A stretch of 64,000 bases of DNA, taken from the NCBI GenBank assembly GCA_035714115.1, contig DASTMO010000078.1, forward strand, positions 1-64,000, in the 5' to 3' direction. The notes beneath the pieces are model-generated. The model was not told the DNA's origin and made no database searches. It saw nothing but the letters and a program-made list of their open reading frames with translations. This DNA is from CAMAVH01 sp035714115. GTDB lineage: Bacteria; Pseudomonadota; Alphaproteobacteria; SMXQ01. The position numbers and the translations under genes were made by a program. Below, piece after piece: positions 42,163-50,501 of this stretch (the stretch's first letter is position 1; every line of letters begins with the position of its first letter).

Positions 42163-43824
42163 TTGCCGGACTGGCGTCTCTCGCCGCAGACTTCCTTCAT
42201 GGCGTCGGCGCTAGCCAACTTGCGCGCGAACCGACAAGCCGGGAACAGCCTGGCCGCCGCCAGCCCGGTCTCCTCCCCCGTCGGTGCCATGCCCGTCGTC
42301 AAAGCCGCCCCAGCCAAAGCCGCCAAGGCCAAGCCCGCGAAAGCTTCCGCAGCGAAGCCGGCCGCGAAAGTTCCGGCCAGCCCGCGCAAATCCGCCGTCG
42401 CCTTCGACGAGATGACCGCCTTCGCCGGCGCCGGCCCGGTGACGCCCGAGAAAGTGCGCGAGGTTTATAAAACCTTCGCCGCATGGCAGGCCACCGTGCC
42501 GGCCAAAGAATTCGAGCGCAAGCGCAAGGAAGCGGAGCTGCTGTTCCGCCGCCTCGGCATCACCTTCCTGGTCTACGGCAAGGAAAGCTCGACCGAACGG
42601 CTGATCCCGTTCGACGTCATTCCGCGCATCTTCACCGCCGAGGAATGGCAGCATATCCATGCCGGCTGCACCCAGCGCGTGCGCGCCATTAACGCATTTC
42701 TCGGCGACATCTATCACGGCCAGGACATCCTGCGCGCCGGACGCATCCCCGCCGAAGACATCCTGACCAATTCGCAATATCGCCCCGAGATGCAGGGGCT
42801 CGATGTGCAGAACGGCACCTACGTCCATATCGCCGGCCTCGATCTGGTGCGCACCGGCGAGCGCGATTTTTACGTGCTGGAAGACAATCTGCGCACGCCG
42901 TCCGGCGTCTCTTACATGCTGGAAAACCGCAACGTCATGATGCGGCTCTTCCCCGACCTGTTCTCGGCGCACAAGGTCGCGCCGGTTGACCACTATCCGG
43001 CGCATCTGATGCAGGCGCTGCGCGCGGTGGCGCCCGACGGCAAGCCGAACCCGACCGTCGTGCTGCTCTCGCCCGGCGCCTACAACAGCGCCTATTTCGA
43101 GCATGTCTTCCTCGCCGACCAGATGGGCATCGACGTCGTCGAAGGCCAGGATCTGTTCGTCAAGAACGGCTGCGTCTTCATGCGCACCACCAAAGGCCCG
43201 CAGCAGGTCGACGTGATCTATCGCCGCGTCGACGACGATTATCTCGACCCGCTGGCCTTCCACCGCGATTCGATGCTCGGCGTGCCCGGCTTGCTCGCCG
43301 CCTACCGCGCCGGCAACGTCACGCTCGCCAACGCCATCGGCACCGGCGTCGCCGACGACAAGTCGATGTACGTCCATGTGCCGGAGATGATCCGCTTCTA
43401 TCTCGGCGAAGAGCCGATCCTGCAAAACGTGCCGACCTACGTGCTGCGCGAGGACGATGACCGCGCCTACGTGCTCGACAATCTCGACAAGCTCGTGGTC
43501 AAGGAAGTGCACGGCTCTGGCGGCTACGGCATGCTCGTCGGCCCCGCCGCGACGACGAAGGAGCGCCAGGCCTTCGCCAAGCGCATTATCGCCAATCCGG
43601 GCAATTACATCGCCCAGCCGACCCTGTCGCTCTCGACCTGCCCGACATTCGTCGCCAAGGGCATCGCGCCGCGCCACGTCGATTTCCGGCCCTTCGTGAT
43701 CAGCGGCAAGACCCAGACGCTGGTCCCCGGCGGCCTGACGCGCGTCGCCCTCATCAAAGGCTCGCTGGTGGTCAATTCGTCGCAGGGCGGCGGCACCAAA
43801 GACACCTGGATCCTGGAGGCCTAA
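42163..43824 (+). CDS. circularly permuted ATP-grasp protein of the Anbu cluster
   Basis: A 553-residue circularly permuted type 2 ATP-grasp protein (DUF404/DUF407), expected to ligate amino or peptide groups using ATP. Family marks are RRLGITFLVYG, FYVLEDNLRTPSGVSYMLENR, and KEVHGSGGYGMLVGP near the C-terminal nucleotide-binding part. The first about 75 residues form an Ala/Lys/Pro-rich tail (AAPAKAAKAKPAKASAAKP) not needed for the fold. The start is a TTG at 42163 with GGGG ten bases before it. An ATG at 42199 is an alternative. It leads a four-gene set, with alpha-E, transglutaminase and Anbu, that is conserved in many proteobacteria. Confidence 0.9.
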   Translation: MPDWRLSPQTSFMASALANLRANRQAGNSLAAASPVSSPVGAMPVVKAAPAKAAKAKPAKASAAKPAAKVPASPRKSAVAFDEMTAFAGAGPVTPEKVREVYKTFAAWQATVPAKEFERKRKEAELLFRRLGITFLVYGKESSTERLIPFDVIPRIFTAEEWQHIHAGCTQRVRAINAFLGDIYHGQDILRAGRIPAEDILTNSQYRPEMQGLDVQNGTYVHIAGLDLVRTGERDFYVLEDNLRTPSGVSYMLENRNVMMRLFPDLFSAHKVAPVDHYPAHLMQALRAVAPDGKPNPTVVLLSPGAYNSAYFEHVFLADQMGIDVVEGQDLFVKNGCVFMRTTKGPQQVDVIYRRVDDDYLDPLAFHRDSMLGVPGLLAAYRAGNVTLANAIGTGVADDKSMYVHVPEMIRFYLGEEPILQNVPTYVLREDDDRAYVLDNLDKLVVKEVHGSGGYGMLVGPAATTKERQAFAKRIIANPGNYIAQPTLSLSTCPTFVAKGIAPRHVDFRPFVISGKTQTLVPGGLTRVALIKGSLVVNSSQGGGTKDTWILEA

Positions 43825-43827
43825 GCG

Positions 43828-44769
43828 ATGTTAGGTCGCAGCGCCAATCATCTCTACTGGATGTCGCGCTATATCGAACGCGCCGAGAACACCGCGCGCA
43901 TTCTCGAGATCAGCCAGCGCATGGCACTGCTGCCGCATGTCGCCAAGAAAGGCGCCAGCGAATGGCAGGCCGTGCTCGAGATCGCCGGCGACGCCGCCGA
44001 CTTCGAAGCGCGCTATGGCGAAGTGACGGCGGCGAAAGTCACCGCCTATCTCACGCTCGACCGCGAGAACCCCTCCAGCATCTGGTCGACGATCCGCGCC
44101 GCGCGCGAAAATGCCCATGCCGAACGCGTCTCGATCACTTCGGAAATGTGGGAAAGCCTCAACGCCACCTGGCTTGAGGTGAAGGACCTGACGCCGGACA
44201 TGCTCGGCAAGCACGGCCAGCGCGACTTCTTCGATTGGATCAAGGAGCGCTCGCATCTGTTCCGCGGCATCACCTTCGGCACCATGCTGCGCGACGAGGC
44301 CTATCACTTCGGCCGCCTCGGCACCTTCGTCGAGCGCGCCGACAATGTCGCGCGCATCCTCGACGTCAAATATCACGTGCTGTTGCCCTCGGTGGAGGAT
44401 GTCGGCGGCGCGATCGACAATTTCCAATGGGGCGCGCTGCTGCGCTCCGTCTCGGGTTTCCGCGCCTACCATCGCGTCTACCACGACACGATCGAGCCGA
44501 GCCGCGTCACCGAGCTTCTCATCCTCAACGATTCGATGCCGCGCTCGCTGCATGCCTGCCTCGACAACACCGTCAGCCTGCTCGCCATGCTGAGCGAGGG
44601 CCGCCCCAACGAGGCCGCGCGCCTGGCCGGCGAGGTGCATGCTTCGCTGCACTACGGCAAGATCAGCGACATCTTCAAGACCGGCCTGCACGAGTTTCTG
44701 ACGATCTTCATCCGACGCAACAATGCATTGTCGGCGGAGATCCAGAACAGCTTCCACCTCGCGGCTTAA
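43828..44769 (+). CDS. alpha-E domain protein (DUF403)
   Basis: A 313-residue all-helical alpha-E domain protein. It opens with the family signature LGRSANHLYWMSRYIERAENTARIL and contains a second copy-like segment LGTFVERADNVARILD. It starts three bases after the ATP-grasp stop. Alpha-E proteins are genomic partners of circularly permuted ATP-grasp enzymes and are thought to work with them in making or modifying peptides. No catalytic residues are known. Typical length, no signal peptide. Confidence 0.92.
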   Translation: MLGRSANHLYWMSRYIERAENTARILEISQRMALLPHVAKKGASEWQAVLEIAGDAADFEARYGEVTAAKVTAYLTLDRENPSSIWSTIRAARENAHAERVSITSEMWESLNATWLEVKDLTPDMLGKHGQRDFFDWIKERSHLFRGITFGTMLRDEAYHFGRLGTFVERADNVARILDVKYHVLLPSVEDVGGAIDNFQWGALLRSVSGFRAYHRVYHDTIEPSRVTELLILNDSMPRSLHACLDNTVSLLAMLSEGRPNEAARLAGEVHASLHYGKISDIFKTGLHEFLTIFIRRNNALSAEIQNSFHLAA

Positions 44770-44780
44770 GGCGGCATCCG

Positions 44781-45638
44781 ATGAAGCTCGCGATCCAGCA
44801 CACCACGCTCTACCGCTACGATGCGCCGGTGAACTACACGATCCAGTATCTGCGTCTCAGCCCGCGTTCCTCCGCCTCGCAGCGCGTGCTGCGTTGGAAG
44901 GTGGAGACCCCGGGCGAGGTCATCGAGATGACCGACGCCTTCGGCAACATCCTAAACGTCCTCGTCGTCGACGAGCCGCATCAGGAGATCGCCATTCGCG
45001 TCACCGGCGAGGTCGAGACGACCGATATGGCCGGCGTGGTCGGCAACGAGAACGAGACCCTGCCGCCCGGCGTCTTCCTGCGCCGCTCTCATCTGACCGA
45101 GGGCGGCGACGCCGTCGAGGATATGATCTCGCCGTTGCGCAAATTGATCGCCAAGGACCGGCTCGAAGGCCTGCACAGCCTGCTCGGCACCGTGAGCGGT
45201 GCCGTCGCCTACCGCCAAGGCGAGACCGACGCGGCCACCACCGCCGCCGACGCGCTGGCGCAAGGCTCCGGCGTCTGCCAGGACCAAGCCCATGTCTTCG
45301 TCGCCGCGTCGCGCGCGCTCGGCGTGCCGGCGCGCTATGTCTCGGGCTATCTGCATGTGGGCCTCGGGGCGTCGGACAACGCCTCGCATGCCTGGGCCGA
45401 AGCCTGGGTCGACGCGCTCGGCTGGGTCGGGTTCGACATCACCAACGGCATCTCGCCGACCGACCAGCATCTGCGCCTCGCCGTCGGCCTCGACTATCTC
45501 TCCTGCGCGCCGGTGCGCGGCGTGCGCCGCGGCGGCGGTTCCGAGGCGCTCGACGTCACGGTGCAGGTGAACCAGGGCAGCCTCGCCGTCATGCCCATGG
45601 CGCTGCTCTCGCCCGACAGCGGGCAGGCGCAGCAATAA
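44781..45638 (+). CDS. transglutaminase-like cysteine peptidase of the Anbu cluster
   Basis: A 285-residue cytosolic transglutaminase-fold protein. The N-terminal beta domain starts MKLAIQHTTLYRYDAPV. The catalytic triad lies in GSGVCQDQAHVF (Cys), SHAWAEAWV (His) and GFDITNG (Asp). It begins 11 bases after the alpha-E stop. The longer frame upstream is antiphase to the alpha-E gene and is rejected. In this cluster it may cleave or form isopeptide bonds in a peptide made by the ATP-grasp enzyme. The true substrate is unknown. Confidence 0.93.
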   Translation: MKLAIQHTTLYRYDAPVNYTIQYLRLSPRSSASQRVLRWKVETPGEVIEMTDAFGNILNVLVVDEPHQEIAIRVTGEVETTDMAGVVGNENETLPPGVFLRRSHLTEGGDAVEDMISPLRKLIAKDRLEGLHSLLGTVSGAVAYRQGETDAATTAADALAQGSGVCQDQAHVFVAASRALGVPARYVSGYLHVGLGASDNASHAWAEAWVDALGWVGFDITNGISPTDQHLRLAVGLDYLSCAPVRGVRRGGGSEALDVTVQVNQGSLAVMPMALLSPDSGQAQQ

Positions 45639-45729
45639 GAGCCGCCGCGCGGCGCTTTCTCCTAGAGCCGGCGCAGCCCCTCCGTTATCCTGCCGGCCCG
45701 TTCCCCCGCCTTCGGATGCGCCCTCCGCC

Positions 45730-46461
45730 ATGACCTACGCCGTCGGTTTCCTACTCGACTCCGGACTTCTGTTCGCCGCCGACACGCGCACCAACGCCGG
45801 CGTCGACCATGTCTCGACCTTCCGCAAGCTGACCGTCTTCGAAAAGCCCGGCAGCCGCGTGATGACGCTGCTGTCGGCCGGCAACCTTGCCATCACCCAG
45901 GCGGTGATCGAGGAGCTCAACGTCGGCATCGCCGCCAAACGCAAAGAGAATCTGTTGAACGTCAAGACGATGTTCGCCGCCGCGCGCCTGGTCGGCGCCG
46001 CCGTGCGCAAGGTGCATGACGTCGACGCTGCGGCGCTGCGCCAGCAGGACACCGATTTCAACGTCTCCTTCATCTTCGGCGGCCAGATCAAGGGTGAGCG
46101 CCATCGTCTGTTCCAGATTTATTCGGCCGGCAATTTCGTCGAAGCCGCGCCCGACAGCCCCTATTTCCAGATCGGCGAGAACAAGTACGGCAAGCCGATC
46201 ATCGATCGCGTCATCACCTACAAATCGAGCCTGATGGAAGCGGCGAAATGCACGCTGCTCTCGTTCGATTCGACGATGCGAAGCAACGTATCGGTCGGCC
46301 TGCCGATCAACATGCTGACTTATCGCAAGAACAGCTATAAGCGCGGCTTCGAAGTCGAGGTCGACGCGGCCAACGATTATTATCGCAGCGTCGGCGGCTA
46401 CTGGAGCGATGCCTTGCGCTTCGCGTTCCAGGAAATGCCCAACCCCGACTGGAAGATCTGA
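45730..46461 (+). CDS. Anbu, proteasome-like peptidase subunit
   Basis: A 243-residue Ntn-hydrolase-fold protein of the Anbu (ancestral beta subunit / bacterial proteasome homologue) type, related to HslV. It begins MTYAVGFLLDSGLLFAADTR, so Thr2 would be the N-terminal nucleophile after Met removal. ADTRTNAGVDHVS supplies the conserved Asp, and a Lys follows in FRKLTVFEK. Anbu lacks a dedicated ATPase, and none is present here. It is the last gene of the ATP-grasp, alpha-E, transglutaminase set, 91 bases after the transglutaminase. A processing role for cluster products is the usual proposal. Confidence 0.92.
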   Translation: MTYAVGFLLDSGLLFAADTRTNAGVDHVSTFRKLTVFEKPGSRVMTLLSAGNLAITQAVIEELNVGIAAKRKENLLNVKTMFAAARLVGAAVRKVHDVDAAALRQQDTDFNVSFIFGGQIKGERHRLFQIYSAGNFVEAAPDSPYFQIGENKYGKPIIDRVITYKSSLMEAAKCTLLSFDSTMRSNVSVGLPINMLTYRKNSYKRGFEVEVDAANDYYRSVGGYWSDALRFAFQEMPNPDWKI

Positions 46462-46463
46462 GC

Positions 46464-47045
46464 ATGCTGCGACGGCTTTACGACTGGACGATGTCGCTCG
46501 CCTCGGGGCGGCATTCCGAACGGGCGCTGGCCGGCGTCTCATTCGTCGAAAGCTCGTTCTTTCCGATTCCGCCGGACATCCTTTTGATCCCGATGATCAT
46601 CGCCCAGCCGCAGAAGGCTTGGCGGCTGGCGACCATCGCCACCATTTCCTCGGTGGTCGGCGGCTTCCTCGGCTACGCCATCGGCTATTTCCTGTTCGAA
46701 GCCGTCGGCCAGCCGATTCTGCAGTTCTACGGCATCGTCGACAAATACGACGAGCTCAAGCATCTGTTCGACACCTGGGGCGCCTGGATCATCATCGTCA
46801 AAGGCATGACGCCGATCCCCTACAAGTTCCTGACCATCACCGCGGGCGCGCTGCATTTCGACCTGCTGGTCTTCACGATCGCCTCCGTGATTTCGCGCGG
46901 CCTGCGCTTCTTCCTCGTCGCCGCGCTCTTGTGGAAATTCGGCGAGCCGATCCGCGACTTCATCGAAAAGCGTTTGACGCTGGTCCTCACGCTCGGCCTT
47001 GTGATTTTGATCGGCGGCTTCGTCGTGATCAAATATCTGATCTGA
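46464..47045 (+). CDS. YqaA/DedA-family (VTT domain) membrane protein
   Basis: A 193-residue inner-membrane protein of the YqaA/DedA (SNARE-associated, VTT) type. The re-entrant helix signature FVESSFFPIPPDILLIPMI is near the start. TISSVVGGFLGYAIGYFLFE and GMTPIPYKFLTITAGAL match the family. The last helix is VILIGGFVVIKYLI. Members act in lipid translocation or membrane homeostasis. It starts two bases after Anbu and is followed by dsbB after 23 bases, so it may be read from the same transcript. Confidence 0.87.
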   Translation: MLRRLYDWTMSLASGRHSERALAGVSFVESSFFPIPPDILLIPMIIAQPQKAWRLATIATISSVVGGFLGYAIGYFLFEAVGQPILQFYGIVDKYDELKHLFDTWGAWIIIVKGMTPIPYKFLTITAGALHFDLLVFTIASVISRGLRFFLVAALLWKFGEPIRDFIEKRLTLVLTLGLVILIGGFVVIKYLI

Positions 47046-47068
47046 TCCGCCTCCCCGGAGAGTCCGCC

Positions 47069-47611
47069 ATGCCGATCGCTCCCGGCGTCCCCCTGCAGCC
47101 GCGCGGCGACATCGCCGCCCGCACCGCCTTTCTCGGTTTGCTCGCCGCGAGCGTGCTGATCCTCGGCGGCGCCTTCGCCTTCCAATTCATCGGCGGCCTG
47201 CACCCTTGCGCGCTCTGCCTGTGGCAGCGCTACCCCTACGCCGTCATCATCGGCCTCGCCGGCATCGGCGCCGGTCTCGCGCGCGCCGGGGTCCAGCGCC
47301 ACCATCTGGCCATCCTCATGGGCCTTTGCGCCCTCGCCTTCATGATCGATGCCGGCATCGCCGGCTTCCATGTCGGCGTCGAGCAGAAATGGTGGGAAGG
47401 CTTGAGCACCTGCTCGGGCACGGTGAGCGGCGCCGCCAGCCTGGACGACCTGCGCGACCGCCTGCTCGCCGCGCCGGTGATCCGCTGCGACGAGATCGCT
47501 TGGTCGATGTTCGGCATCTCCATGGCGGGCTATAATTTCCTCATGGCTCTCGCGCTCGGCCTTCTCAGCCTGCGCCTGACCGCTTCCTTCGCCAAAACGC
47601 CGACGCCGTGA
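47069..47611 (+). CDS. dsbB: disulfide bond formation protein B
   Basis: Inner-membrane quinone reductase that reoxidises DsbA. The 180-residue protein has four hydrophobic helices. The first periplasmic cysteine pair is in LHPCALCLWQRYPY, and the second loop has Cys in LSTCSGT and VIRCDE. The ATG at 47069 is preceded by GGAGAG. The long in-frame extension upstream overlaps the YqaA gene and is rejected. It follows the YqaA gene and precedes coq7, a ubiquinone biosynthesis gene, which supplies the electron acceptor. Confidence 0.93.
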   Translation: MPIAPGVPLQPRGDIAARTAFLGLLAASVLILGGAFAFQFIGGLHPCALCLWQRYPYAVIIGLAGIGAGLARAGVQRHHLAILMGLCALAFMIDAGIAGFHVGVEQKWWEGLSTCSGTVSGAASLDDLRDRLLAAPVIRCDEIAWSMFGISMAGYNFLMALALGLLSLRLTASFAKTPTP

Positions 47612-47612
47612 C

Positions 47613-48167
47613 ATGACAGAGAATTCTCGCCCCCATCGCCTGCCCGGCGATCCCGACCGCGCCGACGCCATCGAACGCATGATCCGCGTCGATCATGCCG
47701 GCGAGCATGGCGCCGTGCGCATCTATGACGGGCAGATGGCGGTGCTCAAACGCGGCCCGGCGGCGCGCGCGATCCGCCATATGGCGGCGCAGGAAAAGCG
47801 CCATCTCGAACGGTTCGACAAGCTGATGAACGAGCGCCGCGTGCGCCCGACCCTGCTCGCGCCGATCTGGGACGTCGCCGGTTTCGCCCTCGGCGCGGCT
47901 TCGGCGCTGATGGGGCCGAAGGCGGCGATGGCCTGCACGGTCGCCGTCGAGGAAGTGATCGAGGAGCATTACCGCCATCAGGCGGAGCAGCTCGGCCAGG
48001 ACGATCCGACGCTCAAAGCGACGATCGAGGAATTTCGCGCCGACGAAATGAGCCACGGCGCCACCGCGCTCGATTACGGCGCGAAAGACGCGCCGCTCTA
48101 TGACGCCTTTTCTTCTGTGGTGAAGGGCGGCGCGCGCCTCGCCATCTGGCTGTCGACCCGCATCTAG
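47613..48167 (+). CDS. coq7: demethoxyubiquinone hydroxylase (Coq7 family)
   Basis: Di-iron hydroxylase adding the C-6 hydroxyl in ubiquinone biosynthesis. The 184-residue protein has the two ExxH repeats: MIRVDHAGEHGAVRIY with EKRHLERF, and EEVIEEHYRHQ with DEMSHGATALDYG. It is typical of the alphaproteobacterial single-domain form. It starts one base after the dsbB stop. No signal peptide. A hairpin lies downstream. Confidence 0.94.
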   Translation: MTENSRPHRLPGDPDRADAIERMIRVDHAGEHGAVRIYDGQMAVLKRGPAARAIRHMAAQEKRHLERFDKLMNERRVRPTLLAPIWDVAGFALGAASALMGPKAAMACTVAVEEVIEEHYRHQAEQLGQDDPTLKATIEEFRADEMSHGATALDYGAKDAPLYDAFSSVVKGGARLAIWLSTRI

Positions 48168-48217
48168 CGCGCCTTCGCGCGACGCGCCTCTAAAAAGAAT
48201 CGAACCTCACAAACGCG

Positions 48218-48248
48218 AACGGCCGCACCTCGATGAGGCGCGGCCGTT
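48218..48248. terminator. nested hairpin between convergent coq7 and DUF1554-like genes
   Basis: The outer stem AACGGCCGC / GCGGCCGTT and the inner CCTC / GAGG stack with a single A-C mismatch and a three-base loop, giving a 31-base structure. Thymine tracts are minimal, so termination on either strand would be modest. Confidence 0.5.
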
Positions 48249-48266
48249 GCTGAACGCAATCTGGCG

Positions 48267-48953
48267 TCAGTTCGCCGCGAAGCAGTAGAACAGGCCAGCG
48301 CCGCCGCTGCTGCGCAGCGCGTCGACGCTGCAGCCGCCGCGCGAGCGATGCGAGGTGTTCCACGAGCGCGCCGGAATCGTCTCATCGAGGCCCTCGCGGT
48401 CGTGGTGGCCGAGCATCGCGCCGCCTTCGGCGCCGCTGCGCGTCCAGTTGCCGCAGGTCATGTCCTCGCCGGCGGCATAAGCCATGCCGTTGGGCTGCGA
48501 ACCGGTGAGGATGTCGTGCGTGTTGGGCTGATCGCCGCGGCCGTTGATGCGCATGCCCTTCTCGCTCAGCGCAGTGAAGCGGCTGAGATTGTTGTTGCCG
48601 TCATGCAGGTCGGCGAGCGTGCGCGCGACGACGACGCCCATGGCGTTCTGCCACGGCCCGGCGCCGATGCGATCGCGCGCGTTGACCGCCGGCTGGCCGC
48701 CTTCGGCCTGCGTCGAGAGATAGGCGCGCCAGGTTTTGTTGCCGGCGCCCGCCGCCTGGGCGAGAGCCTGACACTGCTTATCGGCGCCGGCGAGACCGCC
48801 GAGATCGCCGCCCTTGCCGGAGCCGACGCTGGTGACGAAGAAGGTCATCTCGGAGGCCTTGCTCATTTGCTGAGCCTGCGCGCTGGCCAGCGGCAGCAGC
48901 GCGAGCGCCGCGCCGGCGGCGACGAGACGAATGGCCTTGGTCGTGATGTGCAT
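48267..48953 (-). CDS. secreted DUF1554/lectin-like protein
   Basis: A 228-residue exported protein. The signal peptide (AIRLVAAGAALALLPLASAQAQ) is cleaved near AQA. The mature part begins with FFVTSVGSGKGGDLGGLAGADKQCQAL, the pattern of DUF1554/C-type-lectin-like domains in which Gly-Gly-Leu-x-Gly-Ala-Asp precedes a cysteine. The later DMTCGNWT and the C-terminal HRSRGGCSVDALRS with FYCFAAN give the expected cysteine pairs. The ATG at 48953 with AGGGGA upstream is preferred to one 19 codons earlier. It is a single gene. A binding role at the cell surface is likely but the ligand is unknown. Confidence 0.78.
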   Translation of the reverse strand: MHITTKAIRLVAAGAALALLPLASAQAQQMSKASEMTFFVTSVGSGKGGDLGGLAGADKQCQALAQAAGAGNKTWRAYLSTQAEGGQPAVNARDRIGAGPWQNAMGVVVARTLADLHDGNNNLSRFTALSEKGMRINGRGDQPNTHDILTGSQPNGMAYAAGEDMTCGNWTRSGAEGGAMLGHHDREGLDETIPARSWNTSHRSRGGCSVDALRSSGGAGLFYCFAAN

Positions 48954-49112
48954 AGCGATCCCCTGTGTGATTGCGCGCGATCGCGCGTTCTTGTGCCGCG
49001 ACTTTAGCAACCGGGACCGCGGCGAGGGATCACAAGGCCGTAATGCTGCGCCGCGAGAGGGGCGGCGTTCTGCTGAACGAAAGTATGGGCGACGCAGAAC
49101 AGCGCGATCGTC

Positions 49113-49676
49113 TTAGAACTGTTCCAGCTCGCTGTCCCAATAGAGGAAGTCGCGCCAGCTTTCATGCAGATAATTCGGCGGATAGGCGCGCCCGTTCTCC
49201 TGCAGCTGGATCGTGCTCGGCTGCACCGGACGCACGCGTGGAAACATCTGCGCGTCCGCCGGCATCACCCCGCCCTTCTTGAGATTGCACGGCTCACAGG
49301 CGGCGACGACGTTGGTCCAGCTCGTGCGTCCGCCGAGCGATTTGGGAATCACATGGTCGAAGGTGAGGCCTTCGGCCGGGCTGCGCACGCCGCAATATTG
49401 GCAGGAGAAGCGGTCGCGCAGGAACACGTTGAACCGCGTGAAGGCCGGACGGCGCGCCGCCGGGATGTAATCCTTCAGCGACACAACCGACGGCAGACGC
49501 ATGGCGCGCGTCGGCGAATGCACTTCGCGGTCGTATTCCGAGACAATATTGACGCGCCCCAAGAACACCGCTTTCACGGCTTCCTGCCAAGGCCACAGAG
49601 ACAAGGGAAAATAGGAGAGCGGCCGAAAATCGGCGTTCAGGACCAGCGCGGGACAGCTATCTGGCGAAGCAAGCAA
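49113..49676 (-). CDS. HNH endonuclease domain protein
   Basis: A 187-residue protein with a complete HNH nuclease motif. The zinc pair is CQYCG, followed by LTFDHVIPKSLGG (the Asp-His of the motif) and VAACEPCNLKKGG (second Cys pair and Asn). The N-terminal half (VLNADFRPLSYFPLSLWPW) is the conserved extension of a very common bacterial HNH family of uncertain role. No restriction or toxin partner is adjacent and the flanks show no mobile element, so it is likely a chromosomal housekeeping member. The 160-base gap upstream holds no other gene. Confidence 0.88.
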   Translation of the reverse strand: MLASPDSCPALVLNADFRPLSYFPLSLWPWQEAVKAVFLGRVNIVSEYDREVHSPTRAMRLPSVVSLKDYIPAARRPAFTRFNVFLRDRFSCQYCGVRSPAEGLTFDHVIPKSLGGRTSWTNVVAACEPCNLKKGGVMPADAQMFPRVRPVQPSTIQLQENGRAYPPNYLHESWRDFLYWDSELEQF

Positions 49677-49835
49677 CGCTCACTCCCTGGGGATAAGAGC
49701 CACTCAACGCTCATATCAAACAACAGGCCGGTGACCGTTTCAAGACCGCCGAGGGCTTTTTCGCAACCCCTGGTAGGAACCGCTGTTTAAAACCCCTAAA
49801 GGCAGCGTTTCTGTAAGAAAGTTTCAGAGCGGAAA

Positions 49836-50501
49836 TCAGGCCGCCGCGAACAGGCCGCGCAGGAAGGCGCCGCCGAGGGTGAGGCCTTCCATGTCGATGG
49901 AATGGCCGAGGCCGGGCCGCGTATGGCCTTCCACCGGCACATCGAGCGCGTCGAGCGCCGAGACCGACAATTGATGCAGGCCGTAATCGACCACCGGATC
50001 GTCGTCGCCGTGGATCAGCATCACCGGCGGGCGCACGCGGATCTCACTCGCAAGGGTTTCCGCGCCCAAGAGCGCGCCGGAATAGCCGAGCACGCCGGCG
50101 CAAGGGCTGACGCGGCGCAGCGCCACATGCAACGCCGTCATCGTGCCTTGCGAGAAGCCGACGAGGGCGAGCTGCGCGTCGGTCAGCTTGCGCGCTTCCA
50201 GTTCCAGATCGAGGAATCTGTCGAGGATCGGCGCGGCCATGCGCGCGCCTTCCATCATGCGCGCCGGAGCGCGGTCGCTCAGGCTGAACCACTGCCGGCC
50301 GAACGGCGCCATCTCGCAAGGAAAGGGCGCATGCGGCGAAACGAACGCCGCATCGGGCAGAAGCCGCGCGAAATGCGGCGCCAGGCCGATCAGATCGTTG
50401 CCGTCGGCGCCGTAGCCATGCAGCAGCACGATAAGCTGCTTGGCCGGGCCGCCCGAGGCCGGATCGAGCGACGGGCCTTCGAGTTTCGGATAGCTGCTCA
50501 T
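49836..50501 (-). CDS. phospholipase/carboxylesterase (alpha/beta hydrolase)
   Basis: A 221-residue cytosolic alpha/beta hydrolase of the carboxylesterase/thioesterase (YpfH) type. The oxyanion segment is IVLLHGYGADGNDLIG. The nucleophile Ser is in VGFSQGTMTAL, the Asp in HGDDDPVVDY and the His in PGLGHSIDMEG. The ATG overlaps the stop of the NUDIX gene (ATGA), so the two are translationally coupled. The upstream frame extension reads into the NUDIX gene out of frame and is rejected. Substrate probably short-chain esters; not resolved. Confidence 0.92.
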   Translation of the reverse strand: MSSYPKLEGPSLDPASGGPAKQLIVLLHGYGADGNDLIGLAPHFARLLPDAAFVSPHAPFPCEMAPFGRQWFSLSDRAPARMMEGARMAAPILDRFLDLELEARKLTDAQLALVGFSQGTMTALHVALRRVSPCAGVLGYSGALLGAETLASEIRVRPPVMLIHGDDDPVVDYGLHQLSVSALDALDVPVEGHTRPGLGHSIDMEGLTLGGAFLRGLFAAA

